Shown in pieces: positions 17,578 through 25,969 of a DNA stretch of 64,000 bases (its first letter is position 1; each line of letters begins with the position of its first letter). The notes beneath the pieces were generated by a model. The model did no database searches. It was not told the DNA's origin and worked only from the letters and a program-made list of their open reading frames with translations. This DNA comes from Cloacimonetes bacterium UBA5284 (GTDB lineage Bacteria; Cloacimonadota; Cloacimonadia; Cloacimonadales; Cloacimonadaceae): NCBI GenBank assembly GCA_002410505.1, contig DHSO01000040.1, forward strand, positions 1 to 64,000, written 5' to 3'. The translations under genes were made by a program, and so were the position numbers.

Positions 17578-18771
17578 TTATTCTCCATTACTAAGGTTTT
17601 TCAGCAGCTCCATTTCTGCCTTGGTCATACCCATACCGCGCCTGGCTTTCACGATCGAAGCGGTCTGGGAAAACTCGGCAAATCTATAGCTGCACAAGCT
17701 GTCTGCTTCTCCCCAGGAAAAATCGGGGACGAAATTACTGAACAGCTTGCCGCCGTATATGTTTGAGCCGGTTCCAACCACCAGGCCGGTATTGAGACTA
17801 CAATTGATACCGGTTTTTACGTGATCTCCCAGCACGCACCCCATAAAGCGGCTGCCGCTATCGATCTGTGTTTTTGCCTGGTAGCTGTATATTTTTACTT
17901 TTTTGTATGTATTTTTCAAATCGCTGTTATTGGTATCTGCGCCCAAATTCACCCATTCTCCGATGTAGGCGTGACCTAAAAACCCATCGTGCTGTTTATT
18001 GGAATACCCCTGAAAGATGCTGCTTTCGATTTCGCCGCCCACTTTGCATACTGGACCGATGGATACTCCACCATATATCTTGGCACCAATCTTCACCAGG
18101 GTGTTTTTGCCGATATATGCGGGTCCTGTGATCACGCTGCCAGCCATCACTTTAACTCCGGAATCCACAACAATTGGTCCGCCGGAGGCGTCCAGAACCA
18201 CATTGGGGGCCAGATCTACATCTTCGCCGATCCAGATGTTGTAGGGATGCAATACAGTTACTCCGGGCTCCGTCTCAAAGAAGTTATCCGCCTCATAAAA
18301 CACATTCTGAAAGTCCCGGTCTATCAAACGGGCATTGTCGTGTACCAAGTCGGCGATATGCTGGTATAGCAGTGTTTTGGCAGGAATGCTTTTTATGCCA
18401 TTGGGGATGGGATCCCCAAACCGATACTCAGCGGAACTCAGGATAGCTACTATTTCGTTGCCTTGAACCAGTGCACTATGAGGGGACATAGCCTCGATCT
18501 CGTCGATGGTATCGGACTCCAGCTTGATCCGGCTGTTCAGGTATAGCTTTTGCCCCGCGGGGACGGTGTTTATCTGCCAATCGGGGTGCCGCTCACGATA
18601 GATGGTCTGGAGACGGGGATCCAGGATTACGCAGGTGTCGTCTGCATCAAAGATATGTTGGAGCCGTTGTCTCAGTTTTAATATGCCACAACGTAGATCT
18701 CCCACACAACGGGTGTGGGTCACAGGGTAAAAATTGCTACACTGTCTATCATCAAATATTATTACTTGCAT
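17578..18771 (-). CDS. glmU: Alternative GlmU: sugar-phosphate nucleotidyltransferase with left-handed beta-helix
   Basis: 397 aa. It resembles the Bacteroidetes-type substitute for GlmU, expected to make UDP-GlcNAc from GlcN-1-P. The N-terminal half is a diverged nucleotidyltransferase (MQVIIFDDRQCSNFYPVTHTR, RCGILKLRQRL). From about residue 175 come hexapeptide repeats of a beta-helix (IGEDVDLAPNVVLDASGGPI, VMAGSVITGPAYIGKNTLVK, NLGADTNNSDLKNTYKKV). The last block resembles the NxxxSDLKNxYGxV signature of this family. It overlaps the GT2 gene by 20 bases and lies one gene from PBP1A, which fits peptidoglycan precursor supply. Activity is inferred from the family. Confidence 0.82.
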   Translation of the reverse strand: MQVIIFDDRQCSNFYPVTHTRCVGDLRCGILKLRQRLQHIFDADDTCVILDPRLQTIYRERHPDWQINTVPAGQKLYLNSRIKLESDTIDEIEAMSPHSALVQGNEIVAILSSAEYRFGDPIPNGIKSIPAKTLLYQHIADLVHDNARLIDRDFQNVFYEADNFFETEPGVTVLHPYNIWIGEDVDLAPNVVLDASGGPIVVDSGVKVMAGSVITGPAYIGKNTLVKIGAKIYGGVSIGPVCKVGGEIESSIFQGYSNKQHDGFLGHAYIGEWVNLGADTNNSDLKNTYKKVKIYSYQAKTQIDSGSRFMGCVLGDHVKTGINCSLNTGLVVGTGSNIYGGKLFSNFVPDFSWGEADSLCSYRFAEFSQTASIVKARRGMGMTKAEMELLKNLSNGE

Positions 18772-19921
18772 TCAGTCTCCTTTTTGGGGGGCGTTTGCCA
18801 TGCCAGACGAAGAAGTTGAATTGCCCTAAAAGCATTGTAAAAACCAGCATGAAGGTTTGTATAACCAGCCAGATGGGGTAGAAACTCAGCATGCGTGCGC
18901 TAACGCCAAAATGCCGGTGCGAATAGGATATCATGATCTGCTCGATCAATATCCGATACAAAAAAACCACCAGACCCAGCTTCAGATTGATGAACATAAG
19001 GATGATGCCGCCCCAATACAGACATGCCATCGAAAATAGAATAAAGAAAAACTCTGGATTGAATCTGAGCTGATACTTCATGTTTGATGCCCAACGGCTT
19101 CGCTGATTGATAAACTGTTTCCAGCTTTTCACCGGATGTGTGTGTGTGAACGATGCCGGTGAGAAATTGAAAACAATCTTATGCCCATTGCGGCGCATCA
19201 GTTGCATCAGATTCACATCGTCTCCACTCATCAGGTTCCAGATCTTGCTGAATCCACCCACATCCTCCCAGGCACTTTTTCGATAGGCAAGGTTTTGCCC
19301 TATGCATGCCCAGCTTTTACCCAGAGTGTAGCCTCCGCCCAGCACCATATAGGTTAGGGCAAAATCCAGATGCTCATATTTCTGCAAGATTCCAGCTTTG
19401 CTCCACACGGGGATCAGAGTGCGGGAATATCCCGCTACCATGCTTACATCGTCTGTAAAGCAAGACATCATGCTGGATATCCAGGTGAAGGGAACTATAC
19501 AATCCGCATCGGTGGTAAGGATGATGTCTCCATCTGTGGCAAGAATTGCCTTGTTTAAAGCCAATTTCTTCGGCGAGACCACATTATCCCGGCCGATGGA
19601 TTTGATATAGCGGATATTGTGCCCTTCTTGAATAAATCTATTTACGATGGCTTCGGTGTCATCTTCGGAATTGTCGTCGCCAAAAACGATTTCATATAGC
19701 TCTTTGGGGTAATCTTGCGACAAAAGACAGGTAAGCAGCCGAGGCAGGTTTTTGGCCTCGTTGCGCCCAACCACCACTATCGATACCCTCAGTTTTTTGT
19801 AGTTCTTCGGTTCAGACAAACGTTTCCAGCCAATATAAAAACGGATTACAAACACAATGTAGGTCACAGCACCGGAGCCGATCAGCAGCAGCAACAACAG
19901 ATATAGATACCTTGCGATCAC
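18752..19921 (-). CDS. Membrane family 2 glycosyltransferase
   Basis: 389 aa, beginning with GTG. An N-terminal membrane segment (YLYLLLLLLIGSGAVTYIVFVI) precedes a GT-A domain: VSIVVVGRNEAKNLPRLL, the Asp pair GDDNSEDD, TTDADCIVPF, and the acceptor-binding QRSRW typical of processive or hydrophobic-acceptor GT2 enzymes. Three or four C-terminal membrane helices follow. It lies between PBP1A (one base upstream) and the GlmU-like gene (20-base overlap). The substrate is unknown; a cell-envelope glycan is likely from the context. Confidence 0.85.
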   Translation of the reverse strand: MIARYLYLLLLLLIGSGAVTYIVFVIRFYIGWKRLSEPKNYKKLRVSIVVVGRNEAKNLPRLLTCLLSQDYPKELYEIVFGDDNSEDDTEAIVNRFIQEGHNIRYIKSIGRDNVVSPKKLALNKAILATDGDIILTTDADCIVPFTWISSMMSCFTDDVSMVAGYSRTLIPVWSKAGILQKYEHLDFALTYMVLGGGYTLGKSWACIGQNLAYRKSAWEDVGGFSKIWNLMSGDDVNLMQLMRRNGHKIVFNFSPASFTHTHPVKSWKQFINQRSRWASNMKYQLRFNPEFFFILFSMACLYWGGIILMFINLKLGLVVFLYRILIEQIMISYSHRHFGVSARMLSFYPIWLVIQTFMLVFTMLLGQFNFFVWHGKRPPKRRLNASNNI

Positions 19922-19922
19922 T

Positions 19923-21995
19923 TTATTCGATTTCCAGGGAATCGTTGTATCCCCAACGAGTTGGATAGAAATTGAACTGCAGTGTATCGTTCATTGCCGG
20001 GGGTACGTTTCCTTCGATGAAGTATTCGTCGATTCCACCATCGCTGGCCAGAAATCCGGAGCTGGGGTTTATCTTGAAAGACACTATCTTATCTGGCTTC
20101 TTGAAGCTATAACGGGAATCATCTGAACGGGGTATTCTACCATTGTTGTCCAGCTTGATGCAGTGAGTCATGATCCTGCCCCATATCGGCGCACATATCG
20201 CACTTCCGGAAATGGTGGCGTTGTTGTCGAAGCCATTCCATATTCCCAGTGTAAATACCGGATTGTAGCCGATGAACCAGGCGTCGCGGTGATCGCTGGA
20301 GGTTCCGGTCTTTCCTGCCACTTGCCAATTGTAATTGTTTCTGGCAGAGGCACCTGTGCCAGATGTGGTGACAGATTGCATCATACTGGTCATGATGTAC
20401 GCTACTTCTTCAGTGGTAACCTTGCTTTTGGTGGCGATACCGCGTTCCAACACTCTGCCGTTGATGTCTTCCACTTTGGTGATGAAGACGGGGCTCACTC
20501 TGGTCCCGCCGTTGGGGAAAGTGCTATAAGCCGAAACCATGGTGATGGGGGTTACTTCATAAGATCCCAGAGCCGCGGAATAGTCCGTTACTTTGCGGTT
20601 GATGCCAAATCTGTTGAATGCATCGGTCAAAGTATCCAGACCCAGGTCGATAGCGGTTTTTACCGCCCACACGTTGTATGAGTGTGTGATGGCTGTGCGC
20701 ATCCTGGTGAAGCCATAATATTTCTTGCTATAGTTTGTGGGCGTCCATTTCTTACCATCCCCGCCCATCAGGGAAATCTCGGCGTCGTTGATCACTGTGG
20801 CAGGAGTATAACCCTTTTCCACAGCAGCCGTGTAGTATATCGGCTTTATGGAACTTCCGGGCTGACGTTTAGCCTGAGTCATGCGGTTAAACTTGCTGTG
20901 GGAAAAATCTCGGCCTCCGATCATCGCTCTCACAAAACCGGTTCTGTTTTCCATCAAAACCAGGCCGCCTTGCAGATATTTGGTGTTGATATCAAAGGCG
21001 TTTGGGCTCACATCTGCCATTTTATTGGGATAGTTGTATCGTTTTTCGATACCGGTGAGGTATTCGTTCAACACGCTATCAGCATACACACTAAGGTCTT
21101 GATCCAGTGTGGTATAGATGCGCAATCCACCTTCAAAAAGACGATCTGTGCCATACTTGCGTTCCAGATAGAGCCGGATGTGTTCAATGAAGTAATCAGA
21201 AGAGGTCTGGCGCATGGAACTTCCCCTCTTCCTGAGGGGACTGGATACCGCTAATTCATAATCTGCAGCGCTGATTACCCCACTGCTGAACATGCGTTCC
21301 AACACATTGTCCCGTCTTGCCTGCGCACGTTCCGCGTGCTTGATCGGGTTATAGTAATTTGGACGTTGAATCATGCCTACCAAGGTTGCGGATTCTGCCA
21401 GGCTGAGGTCTTTGGCGTGCTTGCCATAATAGTTCAGCGCTGCGGCTTCCACACCGTGCAATTGACCGCCCCAAAAGATCTTGTTGAAATAGATTTCCAA
21501 GATTTCTTCCTTACTGAATTCACGCTCTATCTTGAAAGCCAGGATCACTTCCTTGATCTTGCGTGAGATCCGTTTATCCAGGGTCAAAAACATGTTGCGC
21601 GCCATCTGTTGAGTGATTGTGCTGGCTCCCTGGGAGAAATCCATCCTCACGATGTCGATCGCAATCGCGCGGATATTACCGATGATGTCCACACCAAAGT
21701 GTTTAAAGAAATTCTTATCTTCCGTAACTACCAGTGCGTCGATTAGGTGAGGAGGCAGTTCCTTCAGGGACACAAGTTTACGCTTTTCAAAGGCAAATAA
21801 ATACACCATTTTGCCGTTGCGGTCGTAAACCTCGGATCCGCTCCGCATTGTGAAATTGCGCAATTCACTGGTGGGAGGCAGACTGTCCGAATAAAACCAG
21901 ACAGTGCCGAAAGCTATGCCGATGAGGATGCACAGGGCAATCCCTACAAATCGCAATATCTTGTTTATCTTGCTTTTAGAATTCTTTCGCTTCAT
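19923..21995 (-). CDS. mrcA: Class A penicillin-binding protein (PBP1A type)
   Basis: 690 aa bifunctional peptidoglycan synthase. It has a basic cytoplasmic tail and one membrane anchor (residues 14-34). The glycosyltransferase domain carries VVTEDKNFFKHFGVD and QGASTITQQMARN. The transpeptidase domain has the Ser nucleophile in PGSSIKP (about residue 378), SYN in THSYNVW, and GKTGTSSDHRDAWF (about 563). No large OB insertion is evident. Its ATG overlaps the stop of the Gx gene by four bases. Confidence 0.95.
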   Translation of the reverse strand: MKRKNSKSKINKILRFVGIALCILIGIAFGTVWFYSDSLPPTSELRNFTMRSGSEVYDRNGKMVYLFAFEKRKLVSLKELPPHLIDALVVTEDKNFFKHFGVDIIGNIRAIAIDIVRMDFSQGASTITQQMARNMFLTLDKRISRKIKEVILAFKIEREFSKEEILEIYFNKIFWGGQLHGVEAAALNYYGKHAKDLSLAESATLVGMIQRPNYYNPIKHAERAQARRDNVLERMFSSGVISAADYELAVSSPLRKRGSSMRQTSSDYFIEHIRLYLERKYGTDRLFEGGLRIYTTLDQDLSVYADSVLNEYLTGIEKRYNYPNKMADVSPNAFDINTKYLQGGLVLMENRTGFVRAMIGGRDFSHSKFNRMTQAKRQPGSSIKPIYYTAAVEKGYTPATVINDAEISLMGGDGKKWTPTNYSKKYYGFTRMRTAITHSYNVWAVKTAIDLGLDTLTDAFNRFGINRKVTDYSAALGSYEVTPITMVSAYSTFPNGGTRVSPVFITKVEDINGRVLERGIATKSKVTTEEVAYIMTSMMQSVTTSGTGASARNNYNWQVAGKTGTSSDHRDAWFIGYNPVFTLGIWNGFDNNATISGSAICAPIWGRIMTHCIKLDNNGRIPRSDDSRYSFKKPDKIVSFKINPSSGFLASDGGIDEYFIEGNVPPAMNDTLQFNFYPTRWGYNDSLEIE

Positions 21996-22504
21996 ATCTG
22001 AGCCCCTAGGGCAGGTATCCTTTCTTCAATGTAGTAGCATAAATACGCTGTTATTACTCCACTAAACAAGCCAAATAAGATAAGGATTGGTGTCAACACA
22101 AAAAGACTGTCTTGAGCGATAATCACCCATCTGGCCAGCAGCAATTGAGCAAGGTTGTGGCTTACCGCGCCCAGAATACTGATGCCTGTGATACTCAATT
22201 TGGGACGGATGAACAAGCCCAAAGCCATGCACGAGACAGCAACGATACCTCCCCCCAGAGACAGCAGCATTGCCGGACTCATCAAGCTGAAAGTGGCGAG
22301 ACCTCCCACAATGGTTTTGGCGATTGTAACCAGATAGGCTTGCCACACTTTACGATGCCAGACCAAAAAGAGCATCACGATATTTGCCAATCCCAATCTC
22401 AAGAAGGGAATCGGCAAGGCTCTTAGAATCAGGTTTTCCACGATGTATACCACAGAAGCTGTGGCGGTGAGGAAGCCCAGAAAAACGATGTCTTTGGTAT
22501 GCAT
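21992..22504 (-). CDS. Gx transporter family membrane protein
   Basis: 170 aa, almost entirely hydrophobic with five or six predicted helices. It matches the small family annotated as Gx transporter or heptaprenyl diphosphate synthase component I-like: FLRLGLANIVMLFLVW near residue 35 and GILGAVSHNLAQLLLARW-like helices. The function is unproven in the family; a substrate-specific transport component is the usual guess. It stands between the MlaF-like ATPase (5 bases upstream) and PBP1A. Confidence 0.78.
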   Translation of the reverse strand: MHTKDIVFLGFLTATASVVYIVENLILRALPIPFLRLGLANIVMLFLVWHRKVWQAYLVTIAKTIVGGLATFSLMSPAMLLSLGGGIVAVSCMALGLFIRPKLSITGISILGAVSHNLAQLLLARWVIIAQDSLFVLTPILILFGLFSGVITAYLCYYIEERIPALGAQI

Positions 22505-22509
22505 GTGCT

Positions 22510-23226
22510 TTAGGAAAAGTATTGACGGATAACCGTGTTTTCGCTGCTCATCAGGCTCTTGTAGCTATCATAATAGATCTGCTCACCGTTGTTTATGAAC
22601 AGCACTTTTTGCCCTAATTGACCGATGGTGGAGATGTCGTGGGTAATGGTGATCATGGTGGCGGAATTGTTCTTTATGATTTGAGTCATGTAATACAGCG
22701 TTTCATCGGCGGTGATGGGGTCGAGACCCGACACCGGTTCGTCGAAAATGAGATAGTCTGGTTTGTACACCAGTGCCCGTGCGATGCCGATACGTTTGCG
22801 CATGCCACCGCTCAGCTCCGCGGGATACAGCTCTAAAGTGTGCTCCAGTCCCACCAATTGCAAGCATTCCTGCACTCTATGTCTGATGTATTCCTCGTTC
22901 TTTTCTCCTCGTTCATACAGCGGCAAAGCCACGTTTTGAAACACGGTGAAAGAATCTAGAAGCGCGGCATGTTGAAACACCATAGCGAAGCGTTTTCTAA
23001 GAGAATTCAGCTCGTCTTTGCTACAGCCGTAGATGTCCACGCCATCGATGATGATGCTACCTTCATCGGGGGGATGGATACCCAAAAGGCTTTTGATCAA
23101 AACTGTCTTACCACTGCCACTTTTGCCTAGTATCACCAGATTCTCACCAAAAGGCAAGATAAAATCGATGCCGTGCAAGATCTCTCTACCACCCAGGCTG
23201 ATTTTCAGTCCCTTTACAGCTATCAT
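22510..23226 (-). CDS. ABC transporter ATP-binding protein, MlaF-like
   Basis: 238 aa from the ATG at 23226, which overlaps the VanZ stop (ATGA); the in-frame extension to 23286 runs back into that gene. Walker A GKSGSGKTVLIKSL, Q-loop MVFQHAALLDSFTVFQNVALPL, signature ELSGGMRKRIGIARAL, and Walker B YLIFDEPVSGLDP are intact. The LDSxTVxxNVxxPL and SGGMxKR forms are typical of MlaF/Mce-type ATPases that drive phospholipid trafficking. No MlaE or MlaD gene is adjacent, so the partner permease must lie elsewhere or the ATPase serves another complex. Confidence 0.85.
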   Translation of the reverse strand: MIAVKGLKISLGGREILHGIDFILPFGENLVILGKSGSGKTVLIKSLLGIHPPDEGSIIIDGVDIYGCSKDELNSLRKRFAMVFQHAALLDSFTVFQNVALPLYERGEKNEEYIRHRVQECLQLVGLEHTLELYPAELSGGMRKRIGIARALVYKPDYLIFDEPVSGLDPITADETLYYMTQIIKNNSATMITITHDISTIGQLGQKVLFINNGEQIYYDSYKSLMSSENTVIRQYFS

Positions 23227-23585
23227 TCGGCTCTCCGACGCCAAAAAAGAGGGGATAGGAACCAACCAAACAGTATCCCACTCCAATTTGCCAGTAGATC
23301 ATAGGCAGACACGTCTCTGCCCGGGATGAAGATTTGGTGATACTCGTCCAACCCTGCCATCATCAGCAGAAACAGGAGGATTATTGATTGGAGGGTTTTA
23401 TGCTTTGGAAATGAATCTGCAAAGAGGCGACTCAACACCGCCCAGACGCAATATAAACTGAAATGAGCCAGCTTGTCTACGCCAATGATCTCCACCCTTG
23501 GAAGTTCTTTGGACGGCATGGATGATAGCAGCCAGATAAGGCACATCCACAAAATGGACATGATCAGATAGCCACGGGTTTTCAT
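23223..23585 (-). CDS. VanZ-like membrane protein
   Basis: 120 aa from the ATG at 23585, which forms an ATGA overlap with the upstream gene's stop. It has four membrane helices with the VanZ pattern: DKLAHFSLYCVWAVL, then LDEYHQIFIPGRDVSAYDLLANWSGILFGW. VanZ relatives are short membrane proteins of unsettled function; VanZ itself raises teicoplanin resistance. Nothing here suggests antibiotic resistance; the setting is an envelope-synthesis cluster. Confidence 0.83.
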   Translation of the reverse strand: MKTRGYLIMSILWMCLIWLLSSMPSKELPRVEIIGVDKLAHFSLYCVWAVLSRLFADSFPKHKTLQSIILLFLLMMAGLDEYHQIFIPGRDVSAYDLLANWSGILFGWFLSPLFWRRRAE

Positions 23586-24289
23586 TCGCTTACGCTCAGA
23601 ATATCCCAACTCATGGAAGTAAGGTTCTTTCTCAGATCCGCTTTCAGAGGGATGCCATTCATGGAGACCCACAGGCTCAGCTTGGTATCGTTATCCAGAA
23701 AATTGAAGGTGAGCATATCGATATATGGCGCTTTGTCTGGGCTCAATGCTTTAAAGCGAAAATCATGCCGGCGAGCGCTTTGCTTGCCCAGTGCTGTGGA
23801 TATCTTTTCGGTGCGTCCTTTGCTCACTGTTACCAGCCATAACCTGCCATTGCCGTCTACCGTATATTCGCCTCCGGCATTGGGATCGCTGCTGATCTTT
23901 GCCAGCAGGCTAAAGACATCGCGAGTATCAGCTCTGACCGCATAGGTGTTGCTGTTACCGGTCAGTTTTTGGTACATGCGAGCGCTGCTTTTCTGATATA
24001 CTGTATATACCGAATCTTTCAGGCCCGATTGTTGCACTAATCTGGTGTATTGCACGGGCCGGTAATCTTCATCGTGGATTATCTTGTAATGATTGTCAAG
24101 ATGTGGAAACAGCGGGATCTTGATGCGGCTTTTTACCGCGATATTGATCTCGGGATCCACCAGCTTCATGTCAATGGAGGCTACATTCAGGCGCATTGAT
24201 GTAACTTTATACTGCAAATGTGTGCCTCCAAGCGTGCATTGCAAACTTGCCAGTAGAAGCAATACCAACACTTTATGCATATTCTTCAC
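23582..24289 (-). CDS. DUF3108-like periplasmic protein
   Basis: 235 aa starting at a GTG, or 232 aa from the ATG at 24280. Residues about 4-21 are a signal peptide (HKVLVLLLLASLQCTLGG); the Cys is not in a clear lipobox. The rest is beta-rich, with LVDPEINIAVKSRIKIPLFP early and LSLWVSMNGIPLKADLRKN near the end, which is the pattern of DUF3108 proteins. Their function is unknown. It overlaps the genes on both sides and belongs to the envelope cluster. Confidence 0.68.
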   Translation of the reverse strand: MKNMHKVLVLLLLASLQCTLGGTHLQYKVTSMRLNVASIDMKLVDPEINIAVKSRIKIPLFPHLDNHYKIIHDEDYRPVQYTRLVQQSGLKDSVYTVYQKSSARMYQKLTGNSNTYAVRADTRDVFSLLAKISSDPNAGGEYTVDGNGRLWLVTVSKGRTEKISTALGKQSARRHDFRFKALSPDKAPYIDMLTFNFLDNDTKLSLWVSMNGIPLKADLRKNLTSMSWDILSVSE

Positions 24290-25532
24290 AAAGCCTTACT
24301 TTAATCTGCTTAATGCTTTTCTCATCACTATCCATTATTTCCAGCTTCATGTTTTCATCCAGCTCGTAGATTTCGCCCACTTGAGGCACATGATTGAATT
24401 CTGCCAGTAGGAATTCTGCCATATTGTCATAATCTTCCACAGATATCTCACGGGAGAATTCCTGGTTAAACTGGCGCACGCTGTAGTTTCCACTCACCAA
24501 AAACGAGCCATCTTCACAGCTACTGAATTCAGGGATCTCGTCGGCGTCATATTCGTCCTGGATCTCGCCCACGATCTCTTCCAGAATGTCTTCCAAAGAA
24601 ATGATGCCCGAGGTTCCGCCATATTCATCCACCACCACCGCCACTTGTAGCTTTTTTTGCTTGAGCTGGTTCAGCAAAGTCTGGATCTTCATATTTTCTG
24701 TTACGAACCAGGCAGGGCGCATCAATTCTGAGATACTTTCCTTTTCCGGATACAGGATCAGGTCTTTCACATAGATGATGCCGACAATATCGTCGATAGT
24801 CTCTTTGTAAACCGGGATACGTGAATATCCGCTTTCCACAATCAGCTCTTTTAGTTCTTCCAGGCTGTTGTTTTCTTCGATGGCGGTCACTTTCACCCTG
24901 GGTACATAGATTTCGCTGATCTCGGCTTCTCTAAAACGAAAGAGACCTACCAGCATGCGTTTCTCGTGTTCTTCGAGGGACGCGGAGGAGGAATCGCTTT
25001 GGATGAGATGATGAAAGTCCTCTTCGGTAAAGCGTTGACCGGCATTCTTATCGGTGGAGTGTTTGCTGGAGATCACCTCGCTCAGTTTCACAAAGATCCA
25101 CACCAAAGGACTGAAGATGAACTGGATGAAAGCCAGCGGATAGGCGAGGATCAGGCTCAATTCATTGGCCTTAGAGAGTGCGATCAGCTTTGGTACGATC
25201 TCTCCAAAAAAGAGAATAACGACGGTCACGATGATGATTTGCAGAGTGATTACCAGCGACAGATCCCAGTGCTGTGCCTTGGCCATATTGTAAGCCAAAA
25301 CTGTGCTGAAGGATGACAGCGCGATGTTTACGAATGTATTGCACAATAGCAATGTGACCAACAGTTTGCGGGGGCGGGAAAGCAGCTTGATTACCAGATT
25401 TTCTCTGCGTCCCCCGGTGTTTTCCAATTTCTTCAGATATATTCTGCTAAGCGAAAACATTGCTGTTTCGCTGCCCGAGAAGAAGGCCGAAAGGGCTACC
25501 AGCAATATCATGTAAAAGATCTCAGGGGTCAT
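24273..25532 (-). CDS. CNNM/CBS/CorC-HlyC membrane protein (hemolysin-C family)
   Basis: 419 aa. Residues 1-190 are a CNNM (DUF21) domain with four helices (ALSAFFSGSETAMFSLS, GEIVPKLIALSKA). Next comes a CBS pair (FRFREAEISEIYVPRVKV; SRIPVYKETIDDIVGIIYVKDL; VVDEYGGTSGIISLEDILEE), then a C-terminal CorC/HlyC FAD-fold domain from about 340. Members affect Mg/Co efflux; Bacteroidetes also have the paralogue GldE linked to gliding. Its start overlaps the ybeY stop by four bases. Confidence 0.9.
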   Translation of the reverse strand: MTPEIFYMILLVALSAFFSGSETAMFSLSRIYLKKLENTGGRRENLVIKLLSRPRKLLVTLLLCNTFVNIALSSFSTVLAYNMAKAQHWDLSLVITLQIIIVTVVILFFGEIVPKLIALSKANELSLILAYPLAFIQFIFSPLVWIFVKLSEVISSKHSTDKNAGQRFTEEDFHHLIQSDSSSASLEEHEKRMLVGLFRFREAEISEIYVPRVKVTAIEENNSLEELKELIVESGYSRIPVYKETIDDIVGIIYVKDLILYPEKESISELMRPAWFVTENMKIQTLLNQLKQKKLQVAVVVDEYGGTSGIISLEDILEEIVGEIQDEYDADEIPEFSSCEDGSFLVSGNYSVRQFNQEFSREISVEDYDNMAEFLLAEFNHVPQVGEIYELDENMKLEIMDSDEKSIKQIKVRLCEEYA

Positions 25533-25969
25533 CTTTCCTGCCCTTTCGGAATTTGCTTTCGGTAATTATCTTCTGCGTCTTCCATTTTTTTCTTGTCTGC
25601 GGTTCGGATATGATCGTAACCTGCCAAATGAAGCAAGGCATGTATCAGAACCTGCCAAAATTCCTCTTTATAAGTATTTTTTCCCTTTTGTGAGAATACC
25701 TGTTTTGTGTCAATGATTATATCGCAGATTCTGGTCTCAAGTCCCTGAAAGACTATGCTTTCTCCTACAAAACTGAGGACATCCGTAACGGCGTCTACGC
25801 CCCTATAAAGCTTGTTGATGCGCCGTATTTCCTTGCCATCAGTGCATAAAAGACCTATCTGATATTCGATGCCCGGCGTTTCAGCAGCCAGTATAATGCG
25901 GGCAGTTTGCTCTACTTGTTCCGGGCTTATATCGGGAGGTAAATCCCCCTGAACCTCAACGCTTGTCAT
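25529..25969 (-). CDS. ybeY: Endoribonuclease YbeY
   Basis: 146 aa. YbeY matures the 3' end of 16S rRNA and takes part in ribosome quality control. The zinc-binding motif is HALLHLAGYDH with its three His, followed by DKKKMEDAED. The upstream core has KEIRRINKLYRGVDAVTDVLSF. The first residue of the motif block is HA rather than the commoner HG. It overlaps pgpH by 14 bases and the CNNM gene by four, the classic pgpH-ybeY-corC order seen in many phyla. Confidence 0.94.
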   Translation of the reverse strand: MTSVEVQGDLPPDISPEQVEQTARIILAAETPGIEYQIGLLCTDGKEIRRINKLYRGVDAVTDVLSFVGESIVFQGLETRICDIIIDTKQVFSQKGKNTYKEEFWQVLIHALLHLAGYDHIRTADKKKMEDAEDNYRKQIPKGQER

